Positions 37,245 through 47,190 of a stretch of DNA of 64,000 bases are shown one piece after another (positions within the stretch are counted from its first letter, which is position 1; each line of letters begins with the position of its first letter). The notes beneath the pieces were generated by a model, which did not search any database, was not told the DNA's origin, and saw only the letters and a list, made by a program, of their open reading frames with translations. Source of the DNA: Paenibacillus sp. SYP-B4298. Its GTDB lineage: Bacteria; Bacillota; Bacilli; Paenibacillales; Paenibacillaceae. Location of the stretch: the NCBI RefSeq assembly GCF_027627475.1, contig NZ_CP115484.1, positions 1,301,501 to 1,365,500 of the forward strand. Direction: 5' to 3'. A program made the position numbers and the translations under genes.

Positions 37245-38249
37245 ATGAATTTTGTACCATTGGTGGAAGAATATCGGGGCGGTGTTTTGGAGAATGTACA
37301 CTATGGCGCCGTAACGGTCGTCGATGAGCGGGGGAACGTTCTTCACAAGGCTGGCAATCCGCAGCATATGACCTATCTGCGCTCGGCGGCGAAGCCGTTC
37401 CAGGCTCTGCCGGCTATGAAGCGGCGGATTGATGAGCGGTATGGACTGAGCGGGGAGGAGACGGCGCTTCTGGCAGCCTCCCACCGCGGCGAGGCGTATC
37501 ATATCGAGGCGCTGGAATCGATGTATCGTAAGATGGGGCTGGATGAGGAGCAGTTGCGCTGTTGTTCCACCTATCCGCTGAATGAGGAGGCGAAGGCGCA
37601 GCGTCATCGCGATCATGAGGCGAAGCGGCGCATCTTCCACAATTGCTCGGGCAAACATGCGGGTCTGCTCGGCCTCTGCAAGCATCTGGGCTGGGACGAG
37701 AGCACGTACTATGAGCTGGAGCATCCGGTTCAGCAGGAGATTGCGGCGGCGGTCGCGTTGATCGCCGAGGTGCCGCAGGCTTCGATTCCATACGGAACAG
37801 ATGGCTGCGGCTTGCCGGTCTTCGCACTTCCATTGCACAAGATCGCCTATGCCTACATGAAGCTGGCCTGCCCGGACAAGATTGCAGATGCCGAGCTTGG
37901 CGGCGCGGCTGAGCGCATCGGCAGGCTGATGAATGAACACCCGGATATGATTGCTGACCGCCAGTTTGTCTGCTCTGCACTGCTGAAGGACAGCAATCTG
38001 GTCGCCAAGGGCGGAGCCAAGGGCGTCTATGGCATCGGGCTGCGCAAGGAGCGGCTGGGCATCTCGCTCAAGGTATCTGACGGGGCCGAGCATGTGTGGC
38101 CGTGCGTGATCGCATCGATATTGGAGCGGATCGGCTACAGCAATACGGAGACGATTAAGCGGCTGTATACGCTTGCGCCTAACGGTATTGTCAATGATGG
38201 CGGCGAGCTGGTCGGCGAGCGGCGGGCGGTATTTGCCTGGGAAGTGTAA
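37245..38249 (+). CDS. L-asparaginase II family protein (PF06089 type)
   Basis: A 334-residue enzyme of the Rhizobium-type asparaginase II family, distinct from the bacterial type I/II amidohydrolases. Recognisable blocks are YLRSAAKPFQALPA, LAASHRGE, the conserved CSGKHAG and YGTDGCGLPVFALPL with its paired cysteine. It hydrolyses asparagine (or a related amide) to aspartate and ammonia in the cytoplasm. AGGAGG precedes the ATG. The position between a ROK sensor and a peptide importer suggests use on imported peptides or glyco-amino acids rather than free asparagine; this is inference. Confidence 0.9.
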   Translation: MNFVPLVEEYRGGVLENVHYGAVTVVDERGNVLHKAGNPQHMTYLRSAAKPFQALPAMKRRIDERYGLSGEETALLAASHRGEAYHIEALESMYRKMGLDEEQLRCCSTYPLNEEAKAQRHRDHEAKRRIFHNCSGKHAGLLGLCKHLGWDESTYYELEHPVQQEIAAAVALIAEVPQASIPYGTDGCGLPVFALPLHKIAYAYMKLACPDKIADAELGGAAERIGRLMNEHPDMIADRQFVCSALLKDSNLVAKGGAKGVYGIGLRKERLGISLKVSDGAEHVWPCVIASILERIGYSNTETIKRLYTLAPNGIVNDGGELVGERRAVFAWEV

Positions 38250-38356
38250 GCTCTGGCGACAATTCTTGCGACAATCGGAATGCTCTTTCGTTTGCTCCAC
38301 TCGGGTAGGCGAAAGTTATTCATACATCCAATTTCAGGCATAGAGGAGTGGAGAGA

Positions 38357-39970
38357 ATGGAAGCGAAAGGTAAATGGTGGTCTTTGCTTGCGCTGGTGCT
38401 CATCATCTCGCTAGTGGCAGGTTGCTCTGGCGGCAATACGGGCGGAGGCAGCAGTACAGGAACAGGGGACAAGGCTGACGGAGATAAGAAGCCTGCGCAG
38501 ACCGTATCCAAAAATAACAAAGATATTGTTGTTGCAGTCAATGCGAACTTCATCACGCTGGACCCGCATAATGCGAGCGACACCAACTCGATTAGCGGTG
38601 CCAGAACAATGTATGAGGGCTTGATGGGCTTTGATGAAAATATGAATGTGATCCCGGTGCTGGCTACAGACTACAGCATCAGCGAGGATGGGCTGGTATA
38701 CACCTTCACCTTGCGCAAGGACGTGAAGTTCCATGATGGCACCGATTTTAATTCCGAGGCTGTAGCGGCTAATATCGCCCGTATTCAGGACGAAGCGAAC
38801 AATCTGCGCCTGCGCAAAAGCTTCCTGAAGGTCGCCAAGGTGGAGACGCCTGATCCGTCGACCGTTGTCTTCACGCTCACCGAGCCGTATAACGCCTTCT
38901 TGAATAAGGTGGCTATGGCTGGCATGATCAGTCCGAAGGCGCTTGCGGAGAAGGGCCAGGATATTGTGAAGAGCCCGGTAGGTACCGGACCGTACCAGTT
39001 CAAGGAATGGGTGCAAGGCGACCGTCTGGTCGTGGCGAAGAACCCGAATTACTGGGAAGCTGGCTTGCCTAAGGTGGACAGTGTAACCTTCCGTCCGGTG
39101 CCGGAGAACGGCTCGCGGATCGCGATGCTCAAAACAGGCGAGGCGGACTTCATCTACCCGATGCCGACCGAGCAGGTTGCTGATGTAGAAGGTCAAGAAG
39201 GAATCGCGATCAATAAGGTGGATTCCACGATTGTACGCTATGTCACACTGAACACGATGAAGAAGCCGTTTGATGATGTGCGTGTCCGTCAAGCGATCAA
39301 CTATGCGATTAATAAGGAAGCCTATATCAAGGTTGTCAAATCCGGTCTGGGCGTGAAGCTGGATTCGACGATGTCGCCTAAGACGCAATATTATGCTCAG
39401 CAAACAGGCTATGATTTTGATCTGGAGAAAGCCAAGTCGCTGCTCGCAGAGGCGGGATACCCGGATGGCTTCGAGACCGAGGTATGGGGCGAGAATGATT
39501 CGGAGACGATCAAGGGCATGCAGTTCCTGCAACAGCAGCTTGCACAGGTTGGCATCAAGGTCGATGTGAAATCGTTGGAGGGCGGCACGCTGTCCGAGCA
39601 GATCAACTCGGCCAAGACGCCTGAGGAAGCGAAGATTCAAATGTGGTATGTAAGCTGGTCGCCATCCTCCGGCGATGCGGATGGCGCAACAAGAGGCTTG
39701 TTCAGCAGCGAGATGTGGCCGCCTGCAGGCTCCAATACCGCTTACTACAAAAATGATAATGTAGACGGCTGGATTGCGGCAGCTAACAAATCGACCGACC
39801 CGGCTGAAGCGAAGGCGATCTATGCCGATATTCAACAGACGATCTGGAAGGAAGCGCCATGGGCATTCATGGGCGTCGATCAGATTGTCTATGGCAACAG
39901 AAGCTATCTGGATGGCGCCAAGGTGTTCCCGGACGGCTCGCTCAATGTTCGCTATGCTGAGGTGAAATAA
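38357..39970 (+). CDS. Peptide/nickel-type ABC solute-binding lipoprotein (family 5)
   Basis: A 537-residue binding protein of the DppA/OppA family. The signal peptide ends in SLVAGC (Cys23), followed by a Gly/Ser-rich tether. Family 5 features are FITLDPHNASDT, YTFTLRKDVKFHDGT and VGTGPYQFKEW. GAGGAG lies before ATG 38357 (GTG 38348 is a poorer alternative). It captures di- or oligopeptides, or glycoconjugates, for the permeases that follow. A terminator-like hairpin separates it from the permease gene, which should raise its level relative to the rest of the operon. Confidence 0.93.
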   Translation: MEAKGKWWSLLALVLIISLVAGCSGGNTGGGSSTGTGDKADGDKKPAQTVSKNNKDIVVAVNANFITLDPHNASDTNSISGARTMYEGLMGFDENMNVIPVLATDYSISEDGLVYTFTLRKDVKFHDGTDFNSEAVAANIARIQDEANNLRLRKSFLKVAKVETPDPSTVVFTLTEPYNAFLNKVAMAGMISPKALAEKGQDIVKSPVGTGPYQFKEWVQGDRLVVAKNPNYWEAGLPKVDSVTFRPVPENGSRIAMLKTGEADFIYPMPTEQVADVEGQEGIAINKVDSTIVRYVTLNTMKKPFDDVRVRQAINYAINKEAYIKVVKSGLGVKLDSTMSPKTQYYAQQTGYDFDLEKAKSLLAEAGYPDGFETEVWGENDSETIKGMQFLQQQLAQVGIKVDVKSLEGGTLSEQINSAKTPEEAKIQMWYVSWSPSSGDADGATRGLFSSEMWPPAGSNTAYYKNDNVDGWIAAANKSTDPAEAKAIYADIQQTIWKEAPWAFMGVDQIVYGNRSYLDGAKVFPDGSLNVRYAEVK

Positions 39971-40010
39971 GAGAGCTTTAAAGCTCAGACAGGTATCGAA
40001 TTTGATGGGG

Positions 40011-40045
40011 AAGGCCGCTTCGCTGCAAGGGAGCGGCCTTTCTTA
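40011..40045 (+). terminator. Intra-operon terminator or attenuator
   Basis: AAGGCCGCT (40011-40019) pairs perfectly with AGCGGCCTT (40032-40040), followed by TCTT. It sits between the binding-protein stop and the permease start, in a position typical of partial termination that keeps binding protein in excess. Confidence 0.75.
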
Positions 40046-40070
40046 TACTTGCTATAGTGGAAGGAGGCAG

Positions 40071-40997
40071 ATGAAGTTGGGCAGATATGCTTTGCAACGG
40101 TTGCTTGGCGTCATCCCGCTATTATTGGTTGTATCGGTGCTGGTTTTTTTGTTCATTCATCTTATACCAGGAGACCCGGCGCGTCTGCTTGCCGGTAAGG
40201 ACGCCACGCTGGAGGAGATTGAAGGCATTCGAGAGCAGCTCGGGCTCAATCTCCCGATCTGGCAGCAGTATTTCAACTATATGGGGGACTTGCTCCGCGG
40301 CGATATGGGACAGTCGATCCGTTCCGGCTTGCCGGTGACAGAGATGCTCTCCAGTCGGCTTATGCCAACGATCTGGCTGACATTGCTCAGTATGGTCTGG
40401 GCAACGGTGCTCGGGTTGACCATTGGCGTCATCTCTGCTGTATACCGCAATCGATGGCCGGATTATGCCGGAACGCTGACCGCGATCTCCGGTATGTCGA
40501 TCCCTGGATTTTGGCTCGGGCTGGTGCTGATTCAGATTTTCTCAGTCGAGTTGGGCTGGTTTCCGACAGGGGGCGTGGATTCATGGAAGTCGTATATTCT
40601 CCCATCCATTACATTGGGTGCCGGCATTATGTCGATGCTGGCTCGTTATTCCCGGTCTTCCATGCTGGAGACGCTGCGTGAAGACTATATCCGTACCGGA
40701 CGAGCCAAGGGGCTGCGTGAATTTGTTGTCGTCGGCAGTCATGCGCTGCGCAATTCACTGATTCAGGTCGTGACGGTAGCGGGGCTGCAGTTCGGATTTT
40801 TGCTGGGGGGCTCTGTCATGGTCGAGACCGTATTCAGCATCCCGGGCATTGGCAGGCTGCTGGTGGATTCGATCCTGTTCCGCGACTATACGGTCATTCA
40901 GGCGCTGCTGCTGCTGTTCGCCACCCAGTTCATTCTGATCAATCTGATCGTCGATCTGCTGTACGGTGTCATTAATCCGAAGATTCGATATTCCTAA
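40071..40997 (+). CDS. Peptide ABC transporter permease (DppB type)
   Basis: A 308-residue permease with six hydrophobic segments (first at about 11-32, LLGVIPLLLVVSVLVFLFIHL). It carries PGDPARLLAG, the conserved extracellular loop of DppB/OppB proteins, and the EAA-like loop YIRTGRAKGLRE. AAGGAGG is only 3-4 nt before ATG 40071; TTG 40077 would have more typical spacing. It forms the channel with the next gene. Confidence 0.93.
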   Translation: MKLGRYALQRLLGVIPLLLVVSVLVFLFIHLIPGDPARLLAGKDATLEEIEGIREQLGLNLPIWQQYFNYMGDLLRGDMGQSIRSGLPVTEMLSSRLMPTIWLTLLSMVWATVLGLTIGVISAVYRNRWPDYAGTLTAISGMSIPGFWLGLVLIQIFSVELGWFPTGGVDSWKSYILPSITLGAGIMSMLARYSRSSMLETLREDYIRTGRAKGLREFVVVGSHALRNSLIQVVTVAGLQFGFLLGGSVMVETVFSIPGIGRLLVDSILFRDYTVIQALLLLFATQFILINLIVDLLYGVINPKIRYS

Positions 40998-41040
40998 CAT
41001 TTGTGCAGGAGGCAATTAGAAGGCTATAGGAGGTAATACC

Positions 41041-41949
41041 ATGAGCAATCATTCCACAGCAGAAGGAGCTCCGCCCTCGGTAGCGGCATCCCGTAGGGGA
41101 AGCGGCGGCAATAGCCGGGTGAGAGCCTTCTTCCATACATTCAGCCGGCAGTGGCTGGCGATGGCGGCCGCCTGCTTTATTTTACTGCTGTTCATCATCG
41201 CGCTCTTCGGTCCGATGATGATGCCATATGATCCGCAAGCGCCGGACTACGATGCCCTGATGGAGGGGCCATCCCGCGCCCACTGGGCGGGTACAGATGA
41301 ATACGGACGGGATATTTTGAGTCGTCTGATCGAAGGCACGCGCCTGACGCTTGCGGTCAGTCTGAGTGCGGTGCTGATCGCAGCCGTGCTAGGTACGGTG
41401 CTGGGTCTGCTGAGCGGTTATTATGGCGGCTGGCTGGATCGTCTCATTATGAGAGGCAGCGATGTGCTGTTCTCCTTCCCGGATCTGCTGCTGGCGATCG
41501 GGATTGTGGCGATTCTGGGCCCGGGACTGATCAATGTCGTCATCGCGGTGGCGGTATTCGGCACCCCTTCCTTCGCGCGGATCATTCGCAGTGTGACGCT
41601 CTCCGCGAAGGAGACGCTATTCGTTGAGGCAGCTCGCTCGATGGGCGCGGGGAACGGCCGCATCATCTGGCGGCATATCTTCCCTGAGACCGTATCCAGC
41701 ATCATCGTCAACATCTCGATGCGTATCGGCGGCGCCATCCTGGCGGCTGCCTCACTGAGCTTTCTCGGCATGGGCGCCAAGACGTCCGAGCCGGACTGGG
41801 GCGCGATGCTGAGCATGGGACGCGATTATTTGAGCATTGCTCCACATATTGTGTATTTTCCGGGCTTGACGATTTTCCTGGCGGTGCTGGCGTTCAATCT
41901 GGTTGGGGACGGCCTGCGGGATGCGCTCGATCCGAAGATCAAACCATAA
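41041..41949 (+). CDS. Peptide ABC transporter permease (DppC type)
   Basis: A 302-residue permease. After a polar N-terminus (1-38) the first membrane helix is at about 39-60, followed by [14 protein letters not shown] and [19 protein letters not shown], the DppC/OppC signature. The EAA loop reads [27 protein letters not shown] precedes the ATG. It pairs with the DppB-type permease. Confidence 0.94.
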   Translation: MSNHSTAEGAPPSVAASRRGSGGNSRVRAFFHTFSRQWLAMAAACFILLLFIIALFGPMMMPYDPQAPDYDALMEGPSRAHWAGTDEYGRDILSRLIEGTRLTLAVSLSAVLIAAVLGTVLGLLSGYYGGWLDRLIMRGSDVLFSFPDLLLAIGIVAILGPGLINVVIAVAVFGTPSFARIIRSVTLSAKETLFVEAARSMGAGNGRIIWRHIFPETVSSIIVNISMRIGGAILAAASLSFLGMGAKTSEPDWGAMLSMGRDYLSIAPHIVYFPGLTIFLAVLAFNLVGDGLRDALDPKIKP

Positions 41950-41962
41950 GGAGGGAAGCGGC

Positions 41963-42967
41963 ATGGCTCAACATTTGCTGGAGGTGCAGGGACTCAAGAC
42001 AGAATTCAAGCGCGGAGGCGGCCGGATTATGGCGGTTTCCGGGGTGGATTTTCATATCAAAAAAGGCGAGGTGCTCGGGCTGGTCGGCGAATCAGGCTGC
42101 GGCAAGAGTGTAACCTCTCTGTCAATCATGCGGCTGCTCAAGGATACGCCAGGGCGGATTGCCGGCGGCTCGGTTCGCTTCGAGGGTACAGACCTGACCA
42201 CGCTTGGCGATACGGAGATGCGCCGAATTCGAGGCAATGATATGGCGATGATCTTCCAGGAGCCGATGACCTCGCTCAACCCGGTGCTGCGAATCGGCAA
42301 GCAACTGGAGGAGCCGATCCGTATTCACCTGGGGTACGGGCGCAAGCAAGCGCGCGAGCATGCGATTCATATGCTGCGCCTGGTCGGTATTCCGCGTGCA
42401 GAGGAGGTTATTCACGATTACCCGCATCAGTTATCCGGCGGTATGAGGCAGCGGGTCATGATCGCGATGGCTATGTCATGCAGCCCGAAGCTGCTCATTG
42501 CCGATGAGCCGACGACAGCGCTCGATGTGACGATTCAGGCGCAGATTCTGGATCTGATGAAGCGGCTGAAGGAGGAGCAGGACATGGGGATGCTGCTCAT
42601 CACGCATGATCTGGGTGTTGTAGCCGAGCTGTGCGATCGCGTCGTGGTTATGTATGCCGGGCGTGTCGTGGAGGAGGCGCCGGTGCGGGAGCTGTTTGCC
42701 GATCCGCAGCATCCGTATACGAAGGGGCTGATTCAATCCGTGCCCAAGCTGCGCCATAAGGTGCGCCGTCTGGATTCGATCAAGGGCAATGTGCCGGACT
42801 TGTCGCAGATGCCTGCGGGCTGCAAGTTTGCGCCCCGCTGCCAATTTGCGATGGAGCAGTGTCATGTGCAGGAGCCGGAGCTGGTGGCTGTGAATGGGCG
42901 GGGCGACCGCAGCAGCCGTTGCTTTCTGACGCAGGAGCCCCAGATGGAAGGAGGAGGGGAAGGATGA
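41963..42967 (+). CDS. Peptide ABC transporter ATP-binding protein (DppD type)
   Basis: A 334-residue ABC ATPase: Walker A GESGCGKS (about 41-48), signature LSGGMRQRV, Walker [14 protein letters not shown]-loop ITHDLG, and the C-terminal oligopeptide-transporter domain with two cysteines ([15 protein letters not shown]) that in related proteins can bind a cluster. The start at 41963 has AAGGAGG upstream. Its TGA overlaps the next ATG (ATGA), indicating translational coupling. Confidence 0.95.
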   Translation: MAQHLLEVQGLKTEFKRGGGRIMAVSGVDFHIKKGEVLGLVGESGCGKSVTSLSIMRLLKDTPGRIAGGSVRFEGTDLTTLGDTEMRRIRGNDMAMIFQEPMTSLNPVLRIGKQLEEPIRIHLGYGRKQAREHAIHMLRLVGIPRAEEVIHDYPHQLSGGMRQRVMIAMAMSCSPKLLIADEPTTALDVTIQAQILDLMKRLKEEQDMGMLLITHDLGVVAELCDRVVVMYAGRVVEEAPVRELFADPQHPYTKGLIQSVPKLRHKVRRLDSIKGNVPDLSQMPAGCKFAPRCQFAMEQCHVQEPELVAVNGRGDRSSRCFLTQEPQMEGGGEG

Positions 42968-43953
42968 ACGGACAGCCTTTAATTGAAGTGAAGAATCTGA
43001 AGAAATCCTTTGAGATCAAGAAGGGCTTTCTTGGACAAAAGAAATATCTGCGTGCCGTGGACGGAATCAGCTTTGCTATTCGCAAGGGCGAGACGTTCAG
43101 TCTGGTTGGAGAGAGCGGCTGCGGCAAGTCAACGACCGGGAGGCTGGTGACCAGGCTGCTCCAGCCGACGGAAGGCGAGGTATGGTTCGAGGGTAGCAGG
43201 ATCAGTGATCTGCCCGAATCGAGAATGCGTCCGCTGCGCAAGCATATGCAGATGGTATTTCAGGACCCGTATGCCTCCTTGAATCCACGCATGAAGGTGA
43301 AGGACCTGGTGGCGGAGCCGCTCTTGATCCATACGAAGCTGACGCCGGGCGAGCGCGACAAGCTGGCACATGAGCTGCTGGAAACTGTGGGCCTGAGCAG
43401 CATGCACGCTGAGCGGTTCCCGCATGAATTCAGCGGAGGTCAGCGCCAGCGGATCGGTATTGCCCGTGCGCTGTCGGTACGCCCAAGCTTGATCGTCGCT
43501 GATGAGCCCGTCTCGGCATTGGATGTATCGATTCAATCCCAGGTGTTGAATCTGCTGCAGGATCTACAGGAGGAGTACGGACTGACTTACCTGTTCATCT
43601 CCCATGACTTGAGTGTTGTGGAGCATATTAGTGACCGGATCGGCGTAATGTATCTGGGCTCGCTCGTGGAGACCGCGGACAAGGATACCTTGTATGACCG
43701 CCCCCTTCACCCTTATACGCAGGCGCTGCTCTCCTCAGTGCCCATTCCAGACCCTTCGCTAAAGCGGGAGCGGATCATCTTGACAGGCGACTTGCCAAGT
43801 CCGGTTAATCCGCCTACAGGCTGCCGCTTCCATACGCGTTGCCCTTCCTGTATGGAGGTCTGCAAAACGGCGACTCCGGTGTTCCGTGAGGTGGAGCCGG
43901 GTCATGAGGTTGCTTGCCATCTGTATGATGAAGCCGTAATGGGCGGCAAATAA
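42964..43953 (+). CDS. Peptide ABC transporter ATP-binding protein (DppF type)
   Basis: A 329-residue ABC ATPase with Walker A GESGCGKS, signature FSGGQRQRI, Walker [14 protein letters not shown]-loop ISHDLS and a C-terminal [15 protein letters not shown] motif. GGAGGAGGGG lies before ATG 42964. With DppD it forms the heterodimeric motor of the importer. Confidence 0.95.
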   Translation: MNGQPLIEVKNLKKSFEIKKGFLGQKKYLRAVDGISFAIRKGETFSLVGESGCGKSTTGRLVTRLLQPTEGEVWFEGSRISDLPESRMRPLRKHMQMVFQDPYASLNPRMKVKDLVAEPLLIHTKLTPGERDKLAHELLETVGLSSMHAERFPHEFSGGQRQRIGIARALSVRPSLIVADEPVSALDVSIQSQVLNLLQDLQEEYGLTYLFISHDLSVVEHISDRIGVMYLGSLVETADKDTLYDRPLHPYTQALLSSVPIPDPSLKRERIILTGDLPSPVNPPTGCRFHTRCPSCMEVCKTATPVFREVEPGHEVACHLYDEAVMGGK

Positions 43954-43973
43954 TAGCAAAGAAGGGATAACGA

Positions 43974-45446
43974 ATGGACATTCGGATCGATAGCGGCGAA
44001 GAGGCCGCTGTGCAGTTGTATGTAGCGTATGCGGAGGAAGCCTTCCCTTACAGGCAGGATACGGTGCGCAGCAAGGCAGGACAAGCTACCTGGCTGTATG
44101 GGCGGACGGAGCATGAGGCCGATCTGCTCGTCATCGGCCTGGGGAGGCGCAGCGAGCTGACGCTGGAGACGGTGCGGCGAGCGGGCGGCACAGCGGCACG
44201 CGCAGTGCAGCGTGAGGGCTGCGCTTCCGTGCGGCTGGCCTGGCTGCCGCAATCGGATCAAGCCTTGCGCCCGGAGGAGTCTGTAAGTCAGGAAGCGTGG
44301 CTGCAGGCCTGGGCGGAGGGATGGCTGCTCGGCCTATATCGGTTTCAGCAACATCGCGGCTTGACAGCACATGCGGCTCGGCCTGTCTTGCAGTTGGTGG
44401 CTTCCCTATGGCCGCTTCTGTCAACCGAGCAGGTCGAGGCAGCTCTCCATGCAGCACGCATTCGTGCGGAAGGGACGAGCCTGGCGCGCGACTTGGTGAA
44501 TGAGTCGCCGCATACGCTCCATCCTCAGAGCTTTGCCACCAGGGTGGCTGAGCATTTCATGCGTTACGCCTCAGAGTCGCCAGTACAGGTGCGTGTCTAT
44601 CGGGGCGAGGAACTGGCAGAGCGGCAGATGAACGGACTCCTGACGGTCGGCGCAGGAAGCATGCATGGGCCTGCAATGGTAGAGATTCGATATGAGGGCA
44701 ATCCCTCCTTGCCCCTGCTGGCGCTTGTCGGCAAGGGAGTCACCTTTGATATGGGCGGCATGAATGTGAAGACGGGACGGGATATTAGCGATGCCCGCAT
44801 GGATATGGGGGGAGCGGCGGCGGTCGTGGGCGCGCTCGACATCCTCGTCCGCGAGCGGGCGCAGGCCAATGTGGTTGCCCTGCTGCCGATCGTTGACAAT
44901 GTGCCGGATGCCAAGGCCGTGCTGCCGTCGAGTGTCGTCACATATCCGAACGGGATGACGGTACAGATCGCCAATACGGATGGCGAGGGACGGCTAATTA
45001 TTGCTGACGCGCTGCTACATGCTGCCCAACTGGGAGCTGCGGAGGCGATCGATATCGCAACCTTGACTGGCAATGTCGGCGCAGCTCTGGGACTGGGCAT
45101 CGCGGGCATCTGGGGTGATCTTCCCGTGACCGAGCAATTGATTGCAGTGGGAGAACGCAACGGAGAGCGGCTATGGCAGATGCCGCTGATGGATGAATAC
45201 GAATCGGAGCTGGCCAGCTCGTATGCAGATATGCGAAATGTAGGCAGCTCACCTTATGCCGGGGCGATTATTGCAGCCTTGTTCATTCGCCGTTTTGTCG
45301 CTCCTGGGATGAGCTGGGCGCATATTGATATGGCAGGCACAGTGCAATACAAGCAGGATACCGGGTATGCGGAAGCGGGAGCCACCGGGTACGGAGCTCG
45401 TCTGCTGGCAGACTACGCTGCGCGCCGGCTTGGCGACAACGAATAG
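43974..45446 (+). CDS. Leucyl aminopeptidase, peptidase family M17
   Basis: A 490-residue cytosolic aminopeptidase. The metal-site residues of M17 are all present: Lys and Asp in GKGVTFDMGG, Lys in NVKTG, Asp in ARMDMGGAAA, and Asp, Glu and Arg in NTDGEGRL. The last motif is NTDAEGRL in most members; Ala to Gly is a small change that leaves the ligands intact. It removes N-terminal residues from short peptides. It directly follows the peptide ABC operon (20 nt), so it should process the imported peptides. Confidence 0.94.
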   Translation: MDIRIDSGEEAAVQLYVAYAEEAFPYRQDTVRSKAGQATWLYGRTEHEADLLVIGLGRRSELTLETVRRAGGTAARAVQREGCASVRLAWLPQSDQALRPEESVSQEAWLQAWAEGWLLGLYRFQQHRGLTAHAARPVLQLVASLWPLLSTEQVEAALHAARIRAEGTSLARDLVNESPHTLHPQSFATRVAEHFMRYASESPVQVRVYRGEELAERQMNGLLTVGAGSMHGPAMVEIRYEGNPSLPLLALVGKGVTFDMGGMNVKTGRDISDARMDMGGAAAVVGALDILVRERAQANVVALLPIVDNVPDAKAVLPSSVVTYPNGMTVQIANTDGEGRLIIADALLHAAQLGAAEAIDIATLTGNVGAALGLGIAGIWGDLPVTEQLIAVGERNGERLWQMPLMDEYESELASSYADMRNVGSSPYAGAIIAALFIRRFVAPGMSWAHIDMAGTVQYKQDTGYAEAGATGYGARLLADYAARRLGDNE

Positions 45447-45461
45447 AAAGGCGGTGCGACG

Positions 45462-46166
45462 ATGAAGCTGGAAATCATTGCAACGTGCATCGAGGATGCG
45501 CTCGCAGCGGAGGAGGGCGGCGCTGATCGTCTGGAATTGATTACGGCGATTACCGAGGGAGGACTGACACCGGGCATTGGACTTGTCCGCCAAGTAGCGA
45601 GAGCAGTAAGCATACCTGTCAATGTGATGGTACGCCCTCATAGCCGTTCGTTTATTTACTCGGCACACGACCTGGATACGATGGCCTATGAGCTGGATGC
45701 GCTCGCTGACAGCGGCGCTGCCGGTGCTGTGCTAGGGGCAATTACGGCGGACGGTCGCGTGGATGAGCGGGCATTGGAGCGGCTGATGCCGCATGTCGGC
45801 GCTCTGGAGGTGACGTTCCACCGGGCGTTCGATGAATTGGAGGATCAGGCGGCGGCATTGGCGATCCTGAACCGTTATCCGCAGATCAAGCGTGTGCTGA
45901 CCTCAGCGGGGCCGCGTCCGGCTCTGGAATCTGCCCGGGCCATGCGGGCACTGGTGGATGCATCGGGCAAGGGGCATGTACTCATCCTGGCGGGCAGCGG
46001 GCTGCGCCTGGAGGGTATTGAGAATTTTGTACGTCAGACGAAGGTGCCGGAGGTGCACTTCGGCTCTGCTGTCCGTTACGGCGGGCAGGCGCTCTCGCCG
46101 GTAGATCCGGCTGCGGTACGAGCGCTGGCCAAGGTGCTGCAAGAGGAAGAGAAAGGTGAGAAATGA
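45462..46166 (+). CDS. cutC: CutC-family protein
   Basis: A 234-residue TIM-barrel protein of the CutC family, beginning MKLEIIATCIEDALAAEEGG, with MVRPHSRSFIYS, FHRAFDEL and VLTSAG. The family name comes from a copper-tolerance phenotype in E. coli, but a direct copper role is doubtful and many Firmicutes copies lie next to sugar and amino-sugar genes. It starts 15 nt after the aminopeptidase and overlaps the ROK kinase by 4 bp (ATGA). Its true substrate in this operon is unknown. Confidence 0.92.
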   Translation: MKLEIIATCIEDALAAEEGGADRLELITAITEGGLTPGIGLVRQVARAVSIPVNVMVRPHSRSFIYSAHDLDTMAYELDALADSGAAGAVLGAITADGRVDERALERLMPHVGALEVTFHRAFDELEDQAAALAILNRYPQIKRVLTSAGPRPALESARAMRALVDASGKGHVLILAGSGLRLEGIENFVRQTKVPEVHFGSAVRYGGQALSPVDPAAVRALAKVLQEEEKGEK

Positions 46167-47107
46167 TGGATGAACGTTATGTCGTCGGAATTGACCTGGG
46201 CGGAACAAAGATAGCAGCAGCCCTGTTCAACGCAGCCGGCTCGCTGTTGCAGCGTGAGCAGGTCGAAACAGCGGGCTGCCGCAATGCCCGCGAGCTGGCG
46301 GACTGCATGTGCGGACTTGTGCGCAAGGTCTCGGGCGGCAAGACGCTGCATGGGGTCGGGCTGGCCTCTCCGGGCGCGGTGGACACTCGTGCAGGCATCG
46401 TGCGCAACGGCACCAACCTGCCGGAGTGGAACGATGTGCCGATCAAGCAATGGATGGAGGACAAGCTGGCTGTAGAGGTCAAGGTGGTCAATGACGCCAA
46501 TGCGGCTGCCTGGGGCGAGTATGTGCGTGGCGCAGGCGGTCATGAGGGCAGCATGGTCTATGTCACCTTCAGCACGGGGATTGGAGCTGGGATCGTCATG
46601 GATGGGGAGCTGCTGCTCGGGGCGCATTCCTTCGCGGGCGAGCTGGGTCATCTGATTGTAGATCCAAGCGGCCCGGTATGTAGCTGCGGCCGCCATGGAT
46701 GCTGGGAAGTATTCGCTTCGGGGACAGCAATTCGCGAAGCGGCGCTTCGCAGGATCGGGGAAGAGGACTCGCTGATCACCCAGCTAGCTGCTGTTGGTGG
46801 AGAGGCGGTATCGTCGCGGCACGTGTTTGAAGCGGCGGCTGCAGGCGATGCCATGGCACAGGAGGTTATTGACGAGGCGATTCGCTATATGGCGATTGGG
46901 CTGGCCAATATCGTCCACACCTTCAATCCAGATCGGATCGTCATTGGCGGTGGGGTGAGCCGCGCGGGCGAGCTGCTGTTTCCGGCATTGCGCGCCCAGA
47001 CAGATAAGCTGGTAATGGAGCCGTATCGTGGGACATTTCAGATCATTCCTGCGGCGCTGAAGGATGATGTCGGATTGATTGGTGCGGCGGCTTTGTTTGG
47101 TCAGTAG
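46163..47107 (+). CDS. ROK-family sugar kinase
   Basis: A 314-residue kinase. The ATP loop is GIDLGGTKIAAALF, the catalytic Asp is in VVNDANAAAWGEY, and the zinc/ROK motif is GHLIVDPSGPVCSCGRHGC. Unlike the ROK repressor at 36075 it has no DNA-binding domain and has intact catalytic residues. It phosphorylates glucose or an N-acetylated amino sugar (GlcNAc/ManNAc); the exact sugar cannot be told. The ATG overlaps the cutC stop, so it is translationally coupled and ends the cluster. Confidence 0.92.
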   Translation: MMDERYVVGIDLGGTKIAAALFNAAGSLLQREQVETAGCRNARELADCMCGLVRKVSGGKTLHGVGLASPGAVDTRAGIVRNGTNLPEWNDVPIKQWMEDKLAVEVKVVNDANAAAWGEYVRGAGGHEGSMVYVTFSTGIGAGIVMDGELLLGAHSFAGELGHLIVDPSGPVCSCGRHGCWEVFASGTAIREAALRRIGEEDSLITQLAAVGGEAVSSRHVFEAAAAGDAMAQEVIDEAIRYMAIGLANIVHTFNPDRIVIGGGVSRAGELLFPALRAQTDKLVMEPYRGTFQIIPAALKDDVGLIGAAALFGQ

Positions 47108-47127
47108 CTCTGCGATGTAGATTGTCC

Positions 47128-47156
47128 TTCTAATTGTCCTGCTAACAGGGTATAAT
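47128..47156 (+). promoter_or_regulatory. Probable promoter of the YebC-family gene
   Basis: TATAAT at 47151-47156 is consensus; TTCTAA at 47128-47133 is a weak -35 at 17-nt spacing. Confidence 0.5.
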
Positions 47157-47190
47157 TATAGTCGATTATGTCGAGGAAAGTGGGAGTAGT

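Noticed and set aside
38411-39835. A 474-codon minus-strand frame opposite the peptide-binding lipoprotein
   Set aside because: Antisense shadow of a gene with signal peptide, lipobox and family motifs.
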